In this document: positions 1 through 8,542 of the stretch, in pieces
Layout: each line of letters starts with the position of its first letter
Numbering within the stretch: the first letter of the stretch is position 1
Source of the DNA: a bacterium
GTDB lineage: Bacteria; Sumerlaeota; Sumerlaeia; MVZB01
NCBI GenBank assembly: GCA_023480605.1
Contig: JAMCWS010000139.1
Location: 11,537 to 46,140 of the forward strand
DNA length: 34,604 nt
Direction of reading: 5' to 3'
Notes under the pieces: model-generated
What the model was told of the DNA's origin: nothing
Databases searched by the model: none
Seen by the model: only the letters and a program-made list of their open reading frames with translations
Translations under genes and position numbers: made by a program

Positions 1-531
1 AGTTTTCGCTCCCAGCGCTCGGTGGCCACGGCGCTCGAATCGTATTACGTCGACTGCAACCGGTATCCGCCTGAAGGCAATCCGTGCGATCCGACCGGCG
101 TGCAAGGCGTCTCCGTCAGGCCGCAGGCCCAATGGCCCCTGATCCGCCTAACCACGCCGATCGCCTACATCACTACGACCGAGGCTCTTCGCGACCCGTT
201 CTTTACCAATTCCCGCATGTATACGCCCACGACGGGAACCTACAGCAACGTGTCCCACATGTTCTACGGCAACTATACCGACTTCGCGGTCACCCGTCTT
301 AGTGATCCCAAGGCCTTGAAATTCAACGCTTGGTATCTCTCCAGCCTGGGCCCCGACCATCTCGACAGCGCCCCCGGCTGGCGCGTGTGGCATTTCTGCA
401 ATGGTCAGCAGCTCAACGCCTTGGCTTGGGGCACTTACGATCCCACCAACGGCACGATCAGCTTCGGCGATATTTATCGGTGCGGCGGCGAAGTGCCATC
501 GCCGGCCCTCATCGTCATGGGTTTCAAATAA
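1..531 (+). CDS. Type II secretion/type IV pseudopilin-like protein, C-terminal part (5' end outside window)
   Basis: The reading frame is open from the first base, so the true start and the N-terminal prepilin helix lie outside the window. The visible 176 residues begin just after where a pseudopilin helix would end: SVATALESYYVDCNRYPP matches the 'TALEAYxxDxNxYP' segment that follows the helix in GspG-like pseudopilins. Later motifs are LTTPIAYI, a 'LSSLGPD' stretch and a C-terminal YDPTNGTISFGDIYR. All of these recur in the C-terminal domain of the lipoprotein at 29452-31239, so the two share one fold. Such proteins are usually exported and assembled by type II secretion or type IV pilus machinery; that role is inferred here. 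Several cysteines (as in DCNRYP, NPCDP, FCNG, YRCGG) could form disulfides. A strong terminator follows 32 bases after the stop. Confidence 0.7.
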   Translation, partial: SFRSQRSVATALESYYVDCNRYPPEGNPCDPTGVQGVSVRPQAQWPLIRLTTPIAYITTTEALRDPFFTNSRMYTPTTGTYSNVSHMFYGNYTDFAVTRLSDPKALKFNAWYLSSLGPDHLDSAPGWRVWHFCNGQQLNALAWGTYDPTNGTISFGDIYRCGGEVPSPALIVMGFK

Positions 532-562
532 GTTTCGAGGAACATAACCGCCCGTTTACGGG

Positions 563-598
563 GGCTGCCGCTCGGTTCAGCGCGCAGCCTTTTTTTTT
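563..598 (+). terminator. Intrinsic terminator after the pseudopilin-like gene
   Basis: A GC-rich stem (563-572 pairing with 579-589, one bulged base) with a six-base loop CGGTTC is followed directly by nine T residues (590-598). It lies 32 bases after the stop codon at 531 and ends that transcription unit. Confidence 0.85.
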
Positions 599-1206
599 CC
601 GCGGGCACGCGATCATGGATGTCGCGAGCACGAGGCGTTTGTGCCCGCCCCGGGCTTCAAGAGAGTTTCGAAATGAGATTCCGCGGATATGCTGGGAGCG
701 AAAACTACTCTTCGATTCTGAGTCATCGAGTGAGCATCGCGCCCCGATCGCGCGTGGCCCACTGGCGGGGCGGTTTGACGGCCACAGCCTTCGGCTTGCG
801 TTTACGCCACGACGCTCACGATGACCGCTGCGCCGGCTCTTGCGTGCGCGCTCCAGGGCAGCCGGTAAATCCCCGTCGGGCGTATACATGCAGGGCTTCC
901 AGGACGCGGCGGAGGTAAAAAACCTCGTCCGCCTGCTCAACTTGGGTCCATATAAACAGGTTGGGTTGTGGTAGGATCGGCATGGCGGTTGAAGACTCGT
1001 GCGGTGTGTCGTGTGTATTGTTTTAACGAATGAATACGACACGGACGCCGGGCGCTTTGGCACGCCTTATCGCATCCGGGGTCGTTCGGGGGGTAAAAAG
1101 TCGTTTTCGCGTGTTTTCGTGGCTGATGCCGCTTTTCGCGAGATCATGCGTTCGCGGCCGGCCTTTCGCGCGCCGCCCCCCCGCTTTTTGATCAAGGAAG
1201 GTCGCC
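599..1206. other. Intergenic region without a supported gene
   Basis: Several overlapping frames are open on both strands, but none has a ribosome site, a recognisable domain or a composition better than its neighbours. The only structure I can support is the short interspersed repeat at 1105-1124. The ribosome site AAGGAAGG for the next gene lies at the right edge. Confidence 0.6.
1105..1124 (+). repeat. Short interspersed repeat, 'TTTCGTGTGTTTTCGTGGCT' class
   Basis: TTTCGCGTGTTTTCGTGGCT closely matches 24880-24910. Read on the minus strand it gives spurious peptides of the type HENTRKR, a low-complexity intergenic repeat class seen in many environmental genomes. It is unlikely to be coding. 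Confidence 0.55.
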
Positions 1207-2526
1207 ATGAACCCAAAGATGATTGAATGGCTTTACGGCGAGCTGCCGGGGCTGGTGGCGACGGGCGTGCTCGACGAGGCGAGCGCCGCCGGTCTGCGCG
1301 CCCACTACGGCCCGCTCGCGCCCCGCCGGTCCGGGCGTCTGGCCGTGCTGATCTTCGGCATCCTGGGGGCGGTCCTCATCGGCGCGGGCGTCATTCTGCT
1401 CCTCGCGCACAATTGGGACGACCTCACCCGGCCGGCGCGGGCCGTTCTCTCGTTCCTGCCGCTGCTCCTCGCCCAAGGGCTGGCGTTCTGGGTCCTGGCG
1501 CGGCGGCCCGCCAGCGGCGCCTGGCGCGAGGGGGTTTCGGCATTCCTCTTCCTGGCGATCGGCGCCAGCATCTCGCTGGTGGCCCAAACCTACAACATCT
1601 CCGGCGACCTGCCGGCCTTCCTGCTGACCTGGTCGCTGCTGGGGCTTCCCCTGGTTTATCTCCTCGACGCCGTCGTGCCCGGGTTGTTTTATCTTTGGGC
1701 CATCACGGAGTGGACGTGCCACGTGCGCTGGACTGACGGCTACGCCGCAGGTTATTGGCTGTTGCTGGCGGGCCTCGTTCCCTATGCCGCCGTGTTGCTG
1801 CGTGCCGGCCGCTACCAGCCACGCCCGGTCGTGCTTTTGTGGGCCGGTTGCATCAGTGTCGCGGTGGCGGCCGGCACGACGACTGAGCGCGTGCTGCCCG
1901 GTCTGTGGATCGTTCTCTACGCCGGACTGTTCGCGCTGATGTTTCTGGCGGGCGAATTCTGGTTCGGCGAAGGCGAGGGCTTCTGGGTCCGGCCGCTGCG
2001 CCATATCGGCGCCGGCGGTGTGCTGGTGCTCGCTTTCCTCCTGACCTTCGAGTGGCCGTGGCACGAGGTCGGCTGGCACTATCATCGCTGGGCGTTGGTG
2101 GCCGACAAGCCCTGGCGGCTCCTGCCCGACGCCGTGCTGGGCGGGCTGGCGCCACTGGCGGCGATCGTCCTGCTCGCGACCACGTGGCGGCGCAAACGGC
2201 CCCTCGGCCTGGTGATGGGCCTGGCGCCGGTGACGGCCGTGCTCGGTTACGCACTCGCCAGCGGAACCCACGCCGGCATGGCCGCGGGCCTGTTCGACCT
2301 CTATCTGCTTGCGGCGGGCCTCTGGCTGCTGGCGACCGGCCTGCGCATATCCAGCCGGAGTCAGACGAACATCGGCCTGCTGGCCGTCTCGGCCCTGATC
2401 GCCGCGCGCTTTTTCGACACCGACCTCGATTTCCTGCTGCGCGGTTTGCTGTTTATCGCGCTGGGCGTCGCGTTTCTCGTGACCAACCTCATACTGATTC
2501 GCCGGAAAGGAGCGGCTCATGTATAA
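1207..2526 (+). CDS. DUF2157-family polytopic membrane protein
   Basis: This 439-residue protein opens with a soluble helical segment (residues 1-30, MNPKMIEWLYGELPGL), followed by about thirteen hydrophobic segments from residue 38 to the C-terminus. This is the layout of DUF2157 inner-membrane proteins, whose function is unknown. A good ribosome site (AAGGAAGG) precedes the ATG. The stop overlaps the next ATG by eight bases, so the two genes are translationally coupled. The partner is a GDYXXLXXY protein, and the pairing of these two families is a recurrent one, which supports both calls. A transporter or a sensor role are both possible; the sequence does not decide. Confidence 0.82.
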   Translation: MNPKMIEWLYGELPGLVATGVLDEASAAGLRAHYGPLAPRRSGRLAVLIFGILGAVLIGAGVILLLAHNWDDLTRPARAVLSFLPLLLAQGLAFWVLARRPASGAWREGVSAFLFLAIGASISLVAQTYNISGDLPAFLLTWSLLGLPLVYLLDAVVPGLFYLWAITEWTCHVRWTDGYAAGYWLLLAGLVPYAAVLLRAGRYQPRPVVLLWAGCISVAVAAGTTTERVLPGLWIVLYAGLFALMFLAGEFWFGEGEGFWVRPLRHIGAGGVLVLAFLLTFEWPWHEVGWHYHRWALVADKPWRLLPDAVLGGLAPLAAIVLLATTWRRKRPLGLVMGLAPVTAVLGYALASGTHAGMAAGLFDLYLLAAGLWLLATGLRISSRSQTNIGLLAVSALIAARFFDTDLDFLLRGLLFIALGVAFLVTNLILIRRKGAAHV

Positions 2527-3091
2527 GAAACCCTTGCTGCTTCTCGGCCTCGCGGCGGCCTCCCTCGCGCAACTCGCCGTGCCGGGCTGGATGATCGTCC
2601 GGCGCGAAATCACGCTGCGCGAGGGGGAGTTGTTTAAATTTTCCACCGCGCCCGTGGACCCGGCCGACGCCTTCCGCGGTCGTTACGTCTGGCTGCGGCT
2701 CGAACCGGATCGCGTGACCGTCCCCGGCGGCGCCGCCTGGCCCGACAACCGGCGCGCCTACGCCGTCCTCGCCGCCGACGCCAACGGCTTCGCGAAGGTC
2801 ATCCGCCTCGACCCGACGCTTCCCTCCGACGCGCCGGCGATTCCCGTGCGCGTTCTCTGGTCCGATTCGCGAACCGGCGAAGTTCACATCCGCTGGCCGC
2901 TCGACCGATTCTATATGGAAGAAAAAAAGGCCCCCGCCGCCGAAGCCGCCTATCGCAGTCGCAGCCGACGTGATAACCGCGATTGCCACGTGACCGTCCG
3001 GGTCCACGACGGCAACGCCGTGCTCGAAAACCTGTTCATCGACGGCCAACCGATCCGCGATTACCTCAATGTAACAGGCAAGAGTTATTGA
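2519..3091 (+). CDS. GDYXXLXXY-family periplasmic/membrane-anchored protein
   Basis: A 190-residue protein with one N-terminal hydrophobic segment (residues 5-25) that acts as a signal or anchor. The remainder is soluble. The signature region appears as RGRYVWLRLE at about residues 53-62, a variant of the GDYxxLxY motif in which the leading residues GD are RGR here. The C-terminal half carries a basic stretch (YRSRSRRDNR). It overlaps the DUF2157 gene by eight bases and has an AAAGGAG ribosome site inside that gene. Function is unknown; it probably works with the DUF2157 protein at the inner membrane. The C-terminal IRDYL element is typical of the family's final strand. Confidence 0.75.
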   Translation: MYKKPLLLLGLAAASLAQLAVPGWMIVRREITLREGELFKFSTAPVDPADAFRGRYVWLRLEPDRVTVPGGAAWPDNRRAYAVLAADANGFAKVIRLDPTLPSDAPAIPVRVLWSDSRTGEVHIRWPLDRFYMEEKKAPAAEAAYRSRSRRDNRDCHVTVRVHDGNAVLENLFIDGQPIRDYLNVTGKSY

Positions 3092-3101
3092 ATTCACTCC
3101 C

Positions 3102-3250
3102 GAGACGCCGAGAAGACAAACATTTATAAGCGAAATTTCGGGTGCCGCATTATTACGTATAGTGTGAATGTCTATATCGACTCATAGATAGCCAAAAGGC
3201 CTTGTTTTACAAAGATTACGTGGCTTTGCGCCTCTGTGCCTTTGTGTGAA
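3102..3250 (+). repeat. Interspersed intergenic element of the 'CTCTGTGCCTTTGTGTGAAA' class
   Basis: The gap between 3092 and 3329 is clearly AT-richer than the genes around it. It holds a left part GAGACGCCGAGAAGAC (3102-3117) and a right part at 3224-3250 reading CTTTGCGCCTCTGTGCC then TTTGTGTGAAA. These resemble the two ends of a widespread class of intergenic repeat built from CTCTGTG and TTTGTG words. The body between the ends shows no gene. Confidence 0.5.
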
Positions 3251-3329
3251 ACTTAATTTTCATAGTAAACTATTGGTTTTTAAATATAATACGCGCGTGG
3301 CGCCAACTCTTATGACATGTTTTCCGTCT

Positions 3330-4376
3330 TCAGGCCGTATGAAACGGATGTTCGTGCTCGAAGTCGGGGCGGTAGTGATCGGGGGCGTCGGCGGGGTTCT
3401 GGGCGAGGATCTCGCGGAAGCCCAGGCCGACGGCGAGGTCGATCACGCGCGCATATTCGCGCGCCGTGGCGCGCCGGGCCAGCAGGGGGTGGCGCAGGGC
3501 GTGGTGTGCCGGAAAATATTGCGCCATGAGGCTCAGCGTCGCGCCGGGCGCGGCCTCCCGCAGCCAGCGCAGGCTGGCCTCGGAGTCGGCCAGGTCGTTG
3601 GGCAGCACGAGGTGGCGCACAATGACGCCCCGGCGCGCCGTGCCGTCCTCCCCCAGGCGCAACGCCCCCCCCTGGCGCCACATCTCGACGATGGCGGCGC
3701 GCGCGTGGGCCGGGTAATCGCGCACTCGGCTGTAACGGCGCCCCGTCTCGGCGTCGCCATACTTGAGGTCGGGCAGCCAGACGTCGACGATCCCCTCCAG
3801 CAGGCGCAGCGCCTCGGGCGAATCGTAGGCGTTGGTGTTGTAGACGATCGGCAGGCGCAGGCCGCGCGCCGCCGCCAGCGCGACCGCCTCGGCCATTTGC
3901 GGCGCGAAGTGGGTGGGCGAGACGAAATTGATGTTGTGGCAGCCGCGCGCCTGGAGCGCCAGCAGAACGGCGGCCAAACTCTCCGCCGTCAGTTCTCCCT
4001 CGCCGGCGCGGCCGGTCGGATCGGCTTCAGAGAACCGGCGGAATCGCTGGCTGATCTGGTGATTCTGGCAATAGACACAACGCAGGTTGCAGTTGGCGAA
4101 AAAAACGGTGCCCGAGCCGCGCGTGCCCGAAAGGGGCGGCTCCTCGCCGTGGTGGTCGCACCACGAGGCCACCTGGGCGCGCCGGCCACTGAAGCAGGCC
4201 CCGATCCGGTCCGACAGTCGCTCGGCGCCGCAGCCCCGCGGGCAGAGGCGGCACGGTTCGAGAAGCGTCCGCAGGCGCTCCACGCGCCGGCTTAACTCGC
4301 CCGTCTCGGCCAGGCCCAGGTAGCCGGGCCGCCAAGGGGCGGGCGCGCCAGGGCGAGTGTCAAATACGTTACTCAT
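3330..4376 (-). CDS. Radical SAM protein, pyruvate-formate-lyase-activating-enzyme-like (PflX/COG1313 type)
   Basis: A 348-residue protein with two cysteine clusters. The first, CRLCPRGCG (C42, C45, C49) with a later C61, is the N-terminal motif of the PflX/COG1313 group. The second, CNLRCVYC (C96, C100, C103), is the CxxxCxxC site for the SAM-binding [4Fe-4S] cluster, preceded by GSGTVFFAN. Members generate a 5'-deoxyadenosyl radical; the substrate of this group is not established. No ammonia/MEMO-type partner gene is adjacent. The ATG at 4376 has no clear ribosome site upstream. The small membrane-protein gene lies 81 bases upstream on the same strand and may share a transcript. Confidence 0.85.
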   Translation of the reverse strand: MSNVFDTRPGAPAPWRPGYLGLAETGELSRRVERLRTLLEPCRLCPRGCGAERLSDRIGACFSGRRAQVASWCDHHGEEPPLSGTRGSGTVFFANCNLRCVYCQNHQISQRFRRFSEADPTGRAGEGELTAESLAAVLLALQARGCHNINFVSPTHFAPQMAEAVALAAARGLRLPIVYNTNAYDSPEALRLLEGIVDVWLPDLKYGDAETGRRYSRVRDYPAHARAAIVEMWRQGGALRLGEDGTARRGVIVRHLVLPNDLADSEASLRWLREAAPGATLSLMAQYFPAHHALRHPLLARRATAREYARVIDLAVGLGFREILAQNPADAPDHYRPDFEHEHPFHTA

Positions 4377-4457
4377 AAAATTGATGTCATAATCATATAT
4401 TGGCGACGGCGAACGAGCACGCCGCGCGCGCCAAATCCATTCCGCCTGTCCGCCGAC

Positions 4458-4838
4458 TTACGAGTCCTTGCCGGCCGGATCTTCGGGGGGGGCGCCGGGC
4501 CTGTCGCCGTCGGGGTTCTGGCCGTGCCAGCCGTGACCGGCCACCCGACTGAAGAATCCCGTGCCCAGCCCGGCGGCCACGAAGACGACGGCCGCCACGA
4601 CGATCCCCAGGACCGACCGATAGCCCACCGCATCGAGCGCATCGTTGAACAGCAGCCACAAAACCAGGTTGGCGGGGCCGGCCAAAAAAAGGATCAGGCA
4701 GTTGCGCCGCAGGCGGCGCGACATGCGGCCGCCTTCCTGCGCGGCGGCCCAATGGCCCGCGAGGCCGATGAGGGTCGCCAGCACCGGCGTGGCGACGGCG
4801 ATGATGATCCAGATGTTGCGAATCGCGAGGTCGTCCAT
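4458..4838 (-). CDS. Small hypothetical membrane protein
   Basis: A 126-residue protein with three predicted membrane helices (about residues 9-33, 47-69 and 75-97) and a hydrophilic, proline- and aspartate-rich tail ending PPEDPAGKDS. I do not recognise a family. The start is supported by a GGGAGA ribosome site seven bases or so upstream of the ATG. It probably precedes the radical SAM gene in one transcript. Opposite-strand open frames here lack ribosome sites and recognisable domains. Confidence 0.6.
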   Translation of the reverse strand: MDDLAIRNIWIIIAVATPVLATLIGLAGHWAAAQEGGRMSRRLRRNCLILFLAGPANLVLWLLFNDALDAVGYRSVLGIVVAAVVFVAAGLGTGFFSRVAGHGWHGQNPDGDRPGAPPEDPAGKDS

Positions 4839-5280
4839 GGCATCTCCCGTGACGGCGTTGTCGGTCTCCCCATGAATCCTATACCCGCGGCCGGCGCGAC
4901 GAAACGAAATTCCACGCGGGGCGCCATCGTCCGCCGCTTAACGCTGCCTTGTCATAAATTACTCTGTTCAAAGGATTTAGCCGCCCGATAACCCGAATGG
5001 CCGCGTCTCGCTGCGCCGGCAGGGTCGAGCAGCGGGCTATTCGAGCGCGCATCGAGGTGGATTTTTTGTTGACATTTCGGATGGGCGCCGCCAGAATTTG
5101 CCCGTTTTAAAGTGGCCGAATTCCTGGCGCCTGTCATCCTCGGGCGCTGCCCTAAAAAATTCTCTCGATCGGCCGATAAGTCTTAACACTTAACTCGTTA
5201 CTCGCCGCTGGGCGACGACACAAAGAAAACGCGGCAACCGATACTTGATACGTCCATTTTGTTCAACGGATAGCGGATTT
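4839..5280. other. Intergenic region between divergent genes
   Basis: It separates the minus-strand gene at 4458-4838 from the plus-strand M23 gene. I see no coding signal. The only feature I can support is the promoter-like pair at 5069-5097. Confidence 0.5.
5069..5097 (+). promoter_or_regulatory. Candidate sigma-70 promoter for the M23 peptidase gene
   Basis: A perfect -35 box TTGACA (5069-5074) and a moderate -10 box CAGAAT (5092-5097) are separated by 17 bases. The leader to the proposed start would be about 180 bases. Only the -35 is strong. Confidence 0.38.
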
Positions 5281-6336
5281 TTGAAACAAGCGGTTCTACC
5301 ATTTCTTTTGTTGGCGCTGGCGGTTTTGTGCGCCACAACCGTGACCACATGGCCTAATTACGCCACGGCGGGCACCGTCACGGCAACGCACAGCCCCAAG
5401 ACGCGCACGGTGCCGGCCATCGTTCAGGACGCCAATGCATCGCTGAGCCATCCCTTGCTCCTGCGTTATGCCTTCGAAGAACTCGGCCTGCAACTGGTCG
5501 GCGTGGCCTTCTTCCAGGGCAAAGCCACCTGCTTCATCAAACATCCCGGCAACTCCACCCACATGATTTACACCGTCGGCGACGTGATCGACGGCCATCG
5601 GATCGCTGCCATCCAGGACAATTCGGTCACGTTCGAGCGCGAGGGCGTGCAGTTCTGGCTCATGCTCAACGACCCCGGCGAGAGCGACCGCGATCCAGCC
5701 GAAACGACCGAATATGCGCTTGACGCCCCCGAAGCGACGGCCGGCGTCGACCCGAGCGCCGGCGTGCCCGACCCCATCATCGCCAAAATCGACAATATCT
5801 TCGACACGGCTCCGCAACTTAAGTCTCGAACCTCAAAGTACGAATCGGCCCAATTGATCGAGGACGCCGGTGACGACAGCCGCGATGGTTCTCGCAGCCG
5901 CGACGATTCGCGCAGCCGCAAAACCTCCTTTACGACCGCCCGCTCGATGAAGTTCATCATGCCCATCGACGGTGAGCTGACCTCCTCGTTCGGTTACCGG
6001 CGCGACCCCTGGGGCGGCGGCCGGCGTTATCATTACGGCGTGGATCTGGCCGCGCCTTACGGCACATCGGTCCATGCCGCCGCCGACGGCGTCGTGACGC
6101 AGGTGCGCAGATCGTTCACGCGGGGCCGTTACGTCACCATCCGCCACGACAACGGCTACGAGACGCTTTACCTGCACCTCTCGAAGCAGATGGTCGAAGA
6201 GGGCGACCGCATCAAGCAAGGCGGGGTGATCGGCCGCGAGGGCAGCACGGGCCGCTCGACCGGCCCTCACCTGCACTTCGAGATTCACCACAATGGCCGC
6301 GCCATCGATCCTTCCACTCATTTGAAAATCAAGTAA
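5281..6336 (+). CDS. M23 (LytM-type) peptidase with GspC/PilP-like N-terminal domain
   Basis: I take the TTG at 5281 as start because it puts a compact signal peptide (KQAVLPFLLLALAVL) at the N-terminus; an upstream TTG at 5245 would add 12 residues. The protein has 351 residues. Residues 60-130 (QLVGVAFF, YTVGDVIDGHRI, SVTFEREG) resemble the HR domain of type II secretion GspC and PilP. Residues 195-215 are a Ser/Arg/Asp linker. Residues 225-350 form an M23 domain with complete metal and catalytic residues: H251 and D255 (HYGVD), H299 (LYLHL), and H330/H332 (PHLHFEI). It probably cleaves peptidoglycan cross-links in the periplasm; the GspC-like part may tie it to an envelope-spanning secretion or pilus machine, which is inference. 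The linker is encoded by hexamer-like DNA (5881-5922). Confidence 0.85.
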   Translation: MKQAVLPFLLLALAVLCATTVTTWPNYATAGTVTATHSPKTRTVPAIVQDANASLSHPLLLRYAFEELGLQLVGVAFFQGKATCFIKHPGNSTHMIYTVGDVIDGHRIAAIQDNSVTFEREGVQFWLMLNDPGESDRDPAETTEYALDAPEATAGVDPSAGVPDPIIAKIDNIFDTAPQLKSRTSKYESAQLIEDAGDDSRDGSRSRDDSRSRKTSFTTARSMKFIMPIDGELTSSFGYRRDPWGGGRRYHYGVDLAAPYGTSVHAAADGVVTQVRRSFTRGRYVTIRHDNGYETLYLHLSKQMVEEGDRIKQGGVIGREGSTGRSTGPHLHFEIHHNGRAIDPSTHLKIK

Positions 6337-6493
6337 TCGCGCCGTTTCCGTCGGTTGCCGGTTTCGGTCGCCGCGCGGAGCGCCATCGTGAAGTCTCCCG
6401 GGCGGCCGCGCGCCGCCGCCGTTTGGCTTGCCAAGGGAGCCGGCGCCCCTGCGCATATGGTGACAAATCGTTTTCCGGGAGCCTTTGGGGGCA

Positions 6494-6522
6494 TTGACGG
6501 TGGATGACTCTTGCCTTATGAT
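6494..6522 (+). promoter_or_regulatory. Sigma-70 promoter for the TPR gene
   Basis: TTGACG (6494-6499) and TATGAT (6517-6522) are separated by exactly 17 bases, 86 bases before the ATG at 6608. This is one of the best housekeeping-type promoters in the window and supports a separate transcript for the TPR and lipoprotein genes. Confidence 0.6.
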
Positions 6523-6607
6523 CGGGATGGTTCTGTGTGGCCAAACGCGGGCGAACGAGCCGGGCCACCCGGCGCGCGTAACTTCCCAAGGCACAGGGAT
6601 TATTCAA

Positions 6608-8542
6608 ATGAAACAGAAACAATGGCTTTTCGCATTGCTCGCCGGGCTGATTCTGGCCGGTTTCCCAGGGGCGGGAACGGCGTGGGGCGACACGATTTAT
6701 CTCAAAAACAAAAAAACCGTCGAAGGCATCATTCTCAGCAATGAGCCCGACAGCCAGTTCGTCGTGATCCGGATTCCGGCCGGACCGCTTAAAATTCCCC
6801 GCGACAACATCGAGCGCATCGACCAGCAGAAAAACATCGACTTCACCGAATCAACCGGCGACCTGGCCGTGACCGACAATGACCTGGACCGCGCCATGCA
6901 GCTCTATCAAAAGGCGCTCAAGGACGATCCTGGTAACAAGCGCCTGGCCGACAAGATCGAGAAGGTGCGCAAAAATATCGCGGATCGCGATCAGCGCGTC
7001 TACGGCACCTCGTTCGAGAAAATCGAGAACCTGCTCAAGAACCGCGAATTCCAACCCGCCATCGACGAAGCGCAGAACCTCTATGACCGGGTCAAGGAAA
7101 GCTCGGCGCGCGACCGCTGCAAGCAACTCATCGCCGAGGCCCACATCGGCATCGCCCGCGACTTCAAAGACCGCGTCGATTACCCCAACGCCGAAAAGCA
7201 CTACCTGCTGGCCAAGCAGGAATATCCCAAAAATCCCCTGGCCGCCATCGAACTGGCCGACATGTTGGCGACGGGCCGTAAACCCCAGGCCATCGAACTC
7301 TACAAGGAAGGCATTCAATTGGCCAAGGAGAATCCCGGCTCGCTGGGCCCCAATCACGACGCGAAGCTGCTCGATTACCAGTTCAAACTGGGCCGGCTTT
7401 ACTTCGAGGACAAGCAATATCGCGCCGCCGCCGACGCCTTCGTCGAGGTGACCCGCGACGACAAGAATTTCACCAAGCCCGAGGCCGTCGATTACGCCGT
7501 CGAGGCCTACTCCAAGATTCAAACCAGCGCCATTAAGGGCGACATCAATCACATCATCGAAAACCTCAAGGCCATCATTGCGATGCGCCAGCGCGAGGAT
7601 CGCGCCTCCCTGCTGCTGGGCCGCATCTACTTCGACCAGGGCGACTGGGCCCACGCCGCTGAAACGCTCAGTCAGGCCGTCGCCAGCCCCCCGGTCGCCG
7701 CCGCTTCCAACCTGCCTTACCAGGAAGCGCTTTACTACCTCGGGATCAGCTACCGCAAACTCAACCAGGTCGACAAGGCCGCCGAGGCTTTCCAGAACCT
7801 GGTCAACCAGAAGACGGGCAACTACGACGCCTACTGCGAACTGGGTGAAGTTCGCCTGCTCCAGGCCGCCTATGCCCAAGCCAAGGATGCGTTCGATCAG
7901 GCGCTCGCGCTCGATAAAGACAAGTACCGCGCCTGGCTCGGCAAGGGACGCGCCCTGCAGAAGCTCACCCCCCCGCAGTATGACGAATCGCGCGAGTGCC
8001 TGAAGGAAGTGGTGCTGCGCGACCCCGGCAACCTCGACGCCCAGCTTTCCATCGCCACTTCGTATATCGACGAGCAGAGATGGAACGACGCGACCCGCGA
8101 GCTGCAGAAGACGATCGACATGTCCAGGGACAAGTCCGAAGCCGAGCGCAACAAGGATGAAATCAAGCAGGTCCTTGCCCAGGCCAACACTTTCCTGGGC
8201 ACGGCCAATCTCAACCTGCTCAAGACCAACGTCGCGCGCGAGAACTTCCAGCAGGCCCTCAACATCATCTCCACTTACGCGCCGGCGATGGATGGCATCG
8301 GCAAAACCTACCAGGCCGAAGGGATGCAAAAGGAAGCCGAGACCAACTTCATGAAAGCCATCGAGGCCGACCCGAAGAATCCCGACTATTATCTCAGCCT
8401 GGGCATCAACTGGCATAAGTATCGGAAGAATTACGCCAAGGCACTGACCTATTATATGAAATACCTTGAACTGGGCGGCAAGGATCCCAACGTCCGGCAG
8501 TGGATCCGCGAGTGCGGCGGCACGCCCCCGCCCGAAAAATGA
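6608..8542 (+). CDS. Secreted tetratricopeptide-repeat (TPR) protein
   Basis: I chose the ATG at 6608 because it opens a clear signal peptide (MKQKQWLFALLAGLILAG, cleavage near residue 26); the longer open frame upstream contains the promoter. The mature protein begins with a small beta domain (DTIYLKNKKTVEGIIL, then IPRDNIERI), the 'LKNGxxxxGxI' module often found ahead of TPRs in exported proteins. From about residue 95 to the end, many TPR units follow (for example YYLGISYRKLNQVDKAAEAF and YAQAKDAFDQALALD). Such proteins usually act as periplasmic scaffolds for envelope assemblies; no partner can be named from sequence. The stop overlaps the next ATG (ATGA), so the lipoprotein gene is translationally coupled. 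Confidence 0.8.
   Translation: MKQKQWLFALLAGLILAGFPGAGTAWGDTIYLKNKKTVEGIILSNEPDSQFVVIRIPAGPLKIPRDNIERIDQQKNIDFTESTGDLAVTDNDLDRAMQLYQKALKDDPGNKRLADKIEKVRKNIADRDQRVYGTSFEKIENLLKNREFQPAIDEAQNLYDRVKESSARDRCKQLIAEAHIGIARDFKDRVDYPNAEKHYLLAKQEYPKNPLAAIELADMLATGRKPQAIELYKEGIQLAKENPGSLGPNHDAKLLDYQFKLGRLYFEDKQYRAAADAFVEVTRDDKNFTKPEAVDYAVEAYSKIQTSAIKGDINHIIENLKAIIAMRQREDRASLLLGRIYFDQGDWAHAAETLSQAVASPPVAAASNLPYQEALYYLGISYRKLNQVDKAAEAFQNLVNQKTGNYDAYCELGEVRLLQAAYAQAKDAFDQALALDKDKYRAWLGKGRALQKLTPPQYDESRECLKEVVLRDPGNLDAQLSIATSYIDEQRWNDATRELQKTIDMSRDKSEAERNKDEIKQVLAQANTFLGTANLNLLKTNVARENFQQALNIISTYAPAMDGIGKTYQAEGMQKEAETNFMKAIEADPKNPDYYLSLGINWHKYRKNYAKALTYYMKYLELGGKDPNVRQWIRECGGTPPPEK

Noticed and set aside
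1192-2646. A 484-codon minus-strand frame opposite the DUF2157 gene
   Set aside because: Composition is dominated by Gln, Arg and Gly, typical of the complement of a membrane-protein gene; no start signal.
3285-3290. A perfect TATAAT in the gap before the radical SAM gene
   Set aside because: No -35 box at the right distance, and the only downstream gene on that strand is far away; the gene here is antisense.
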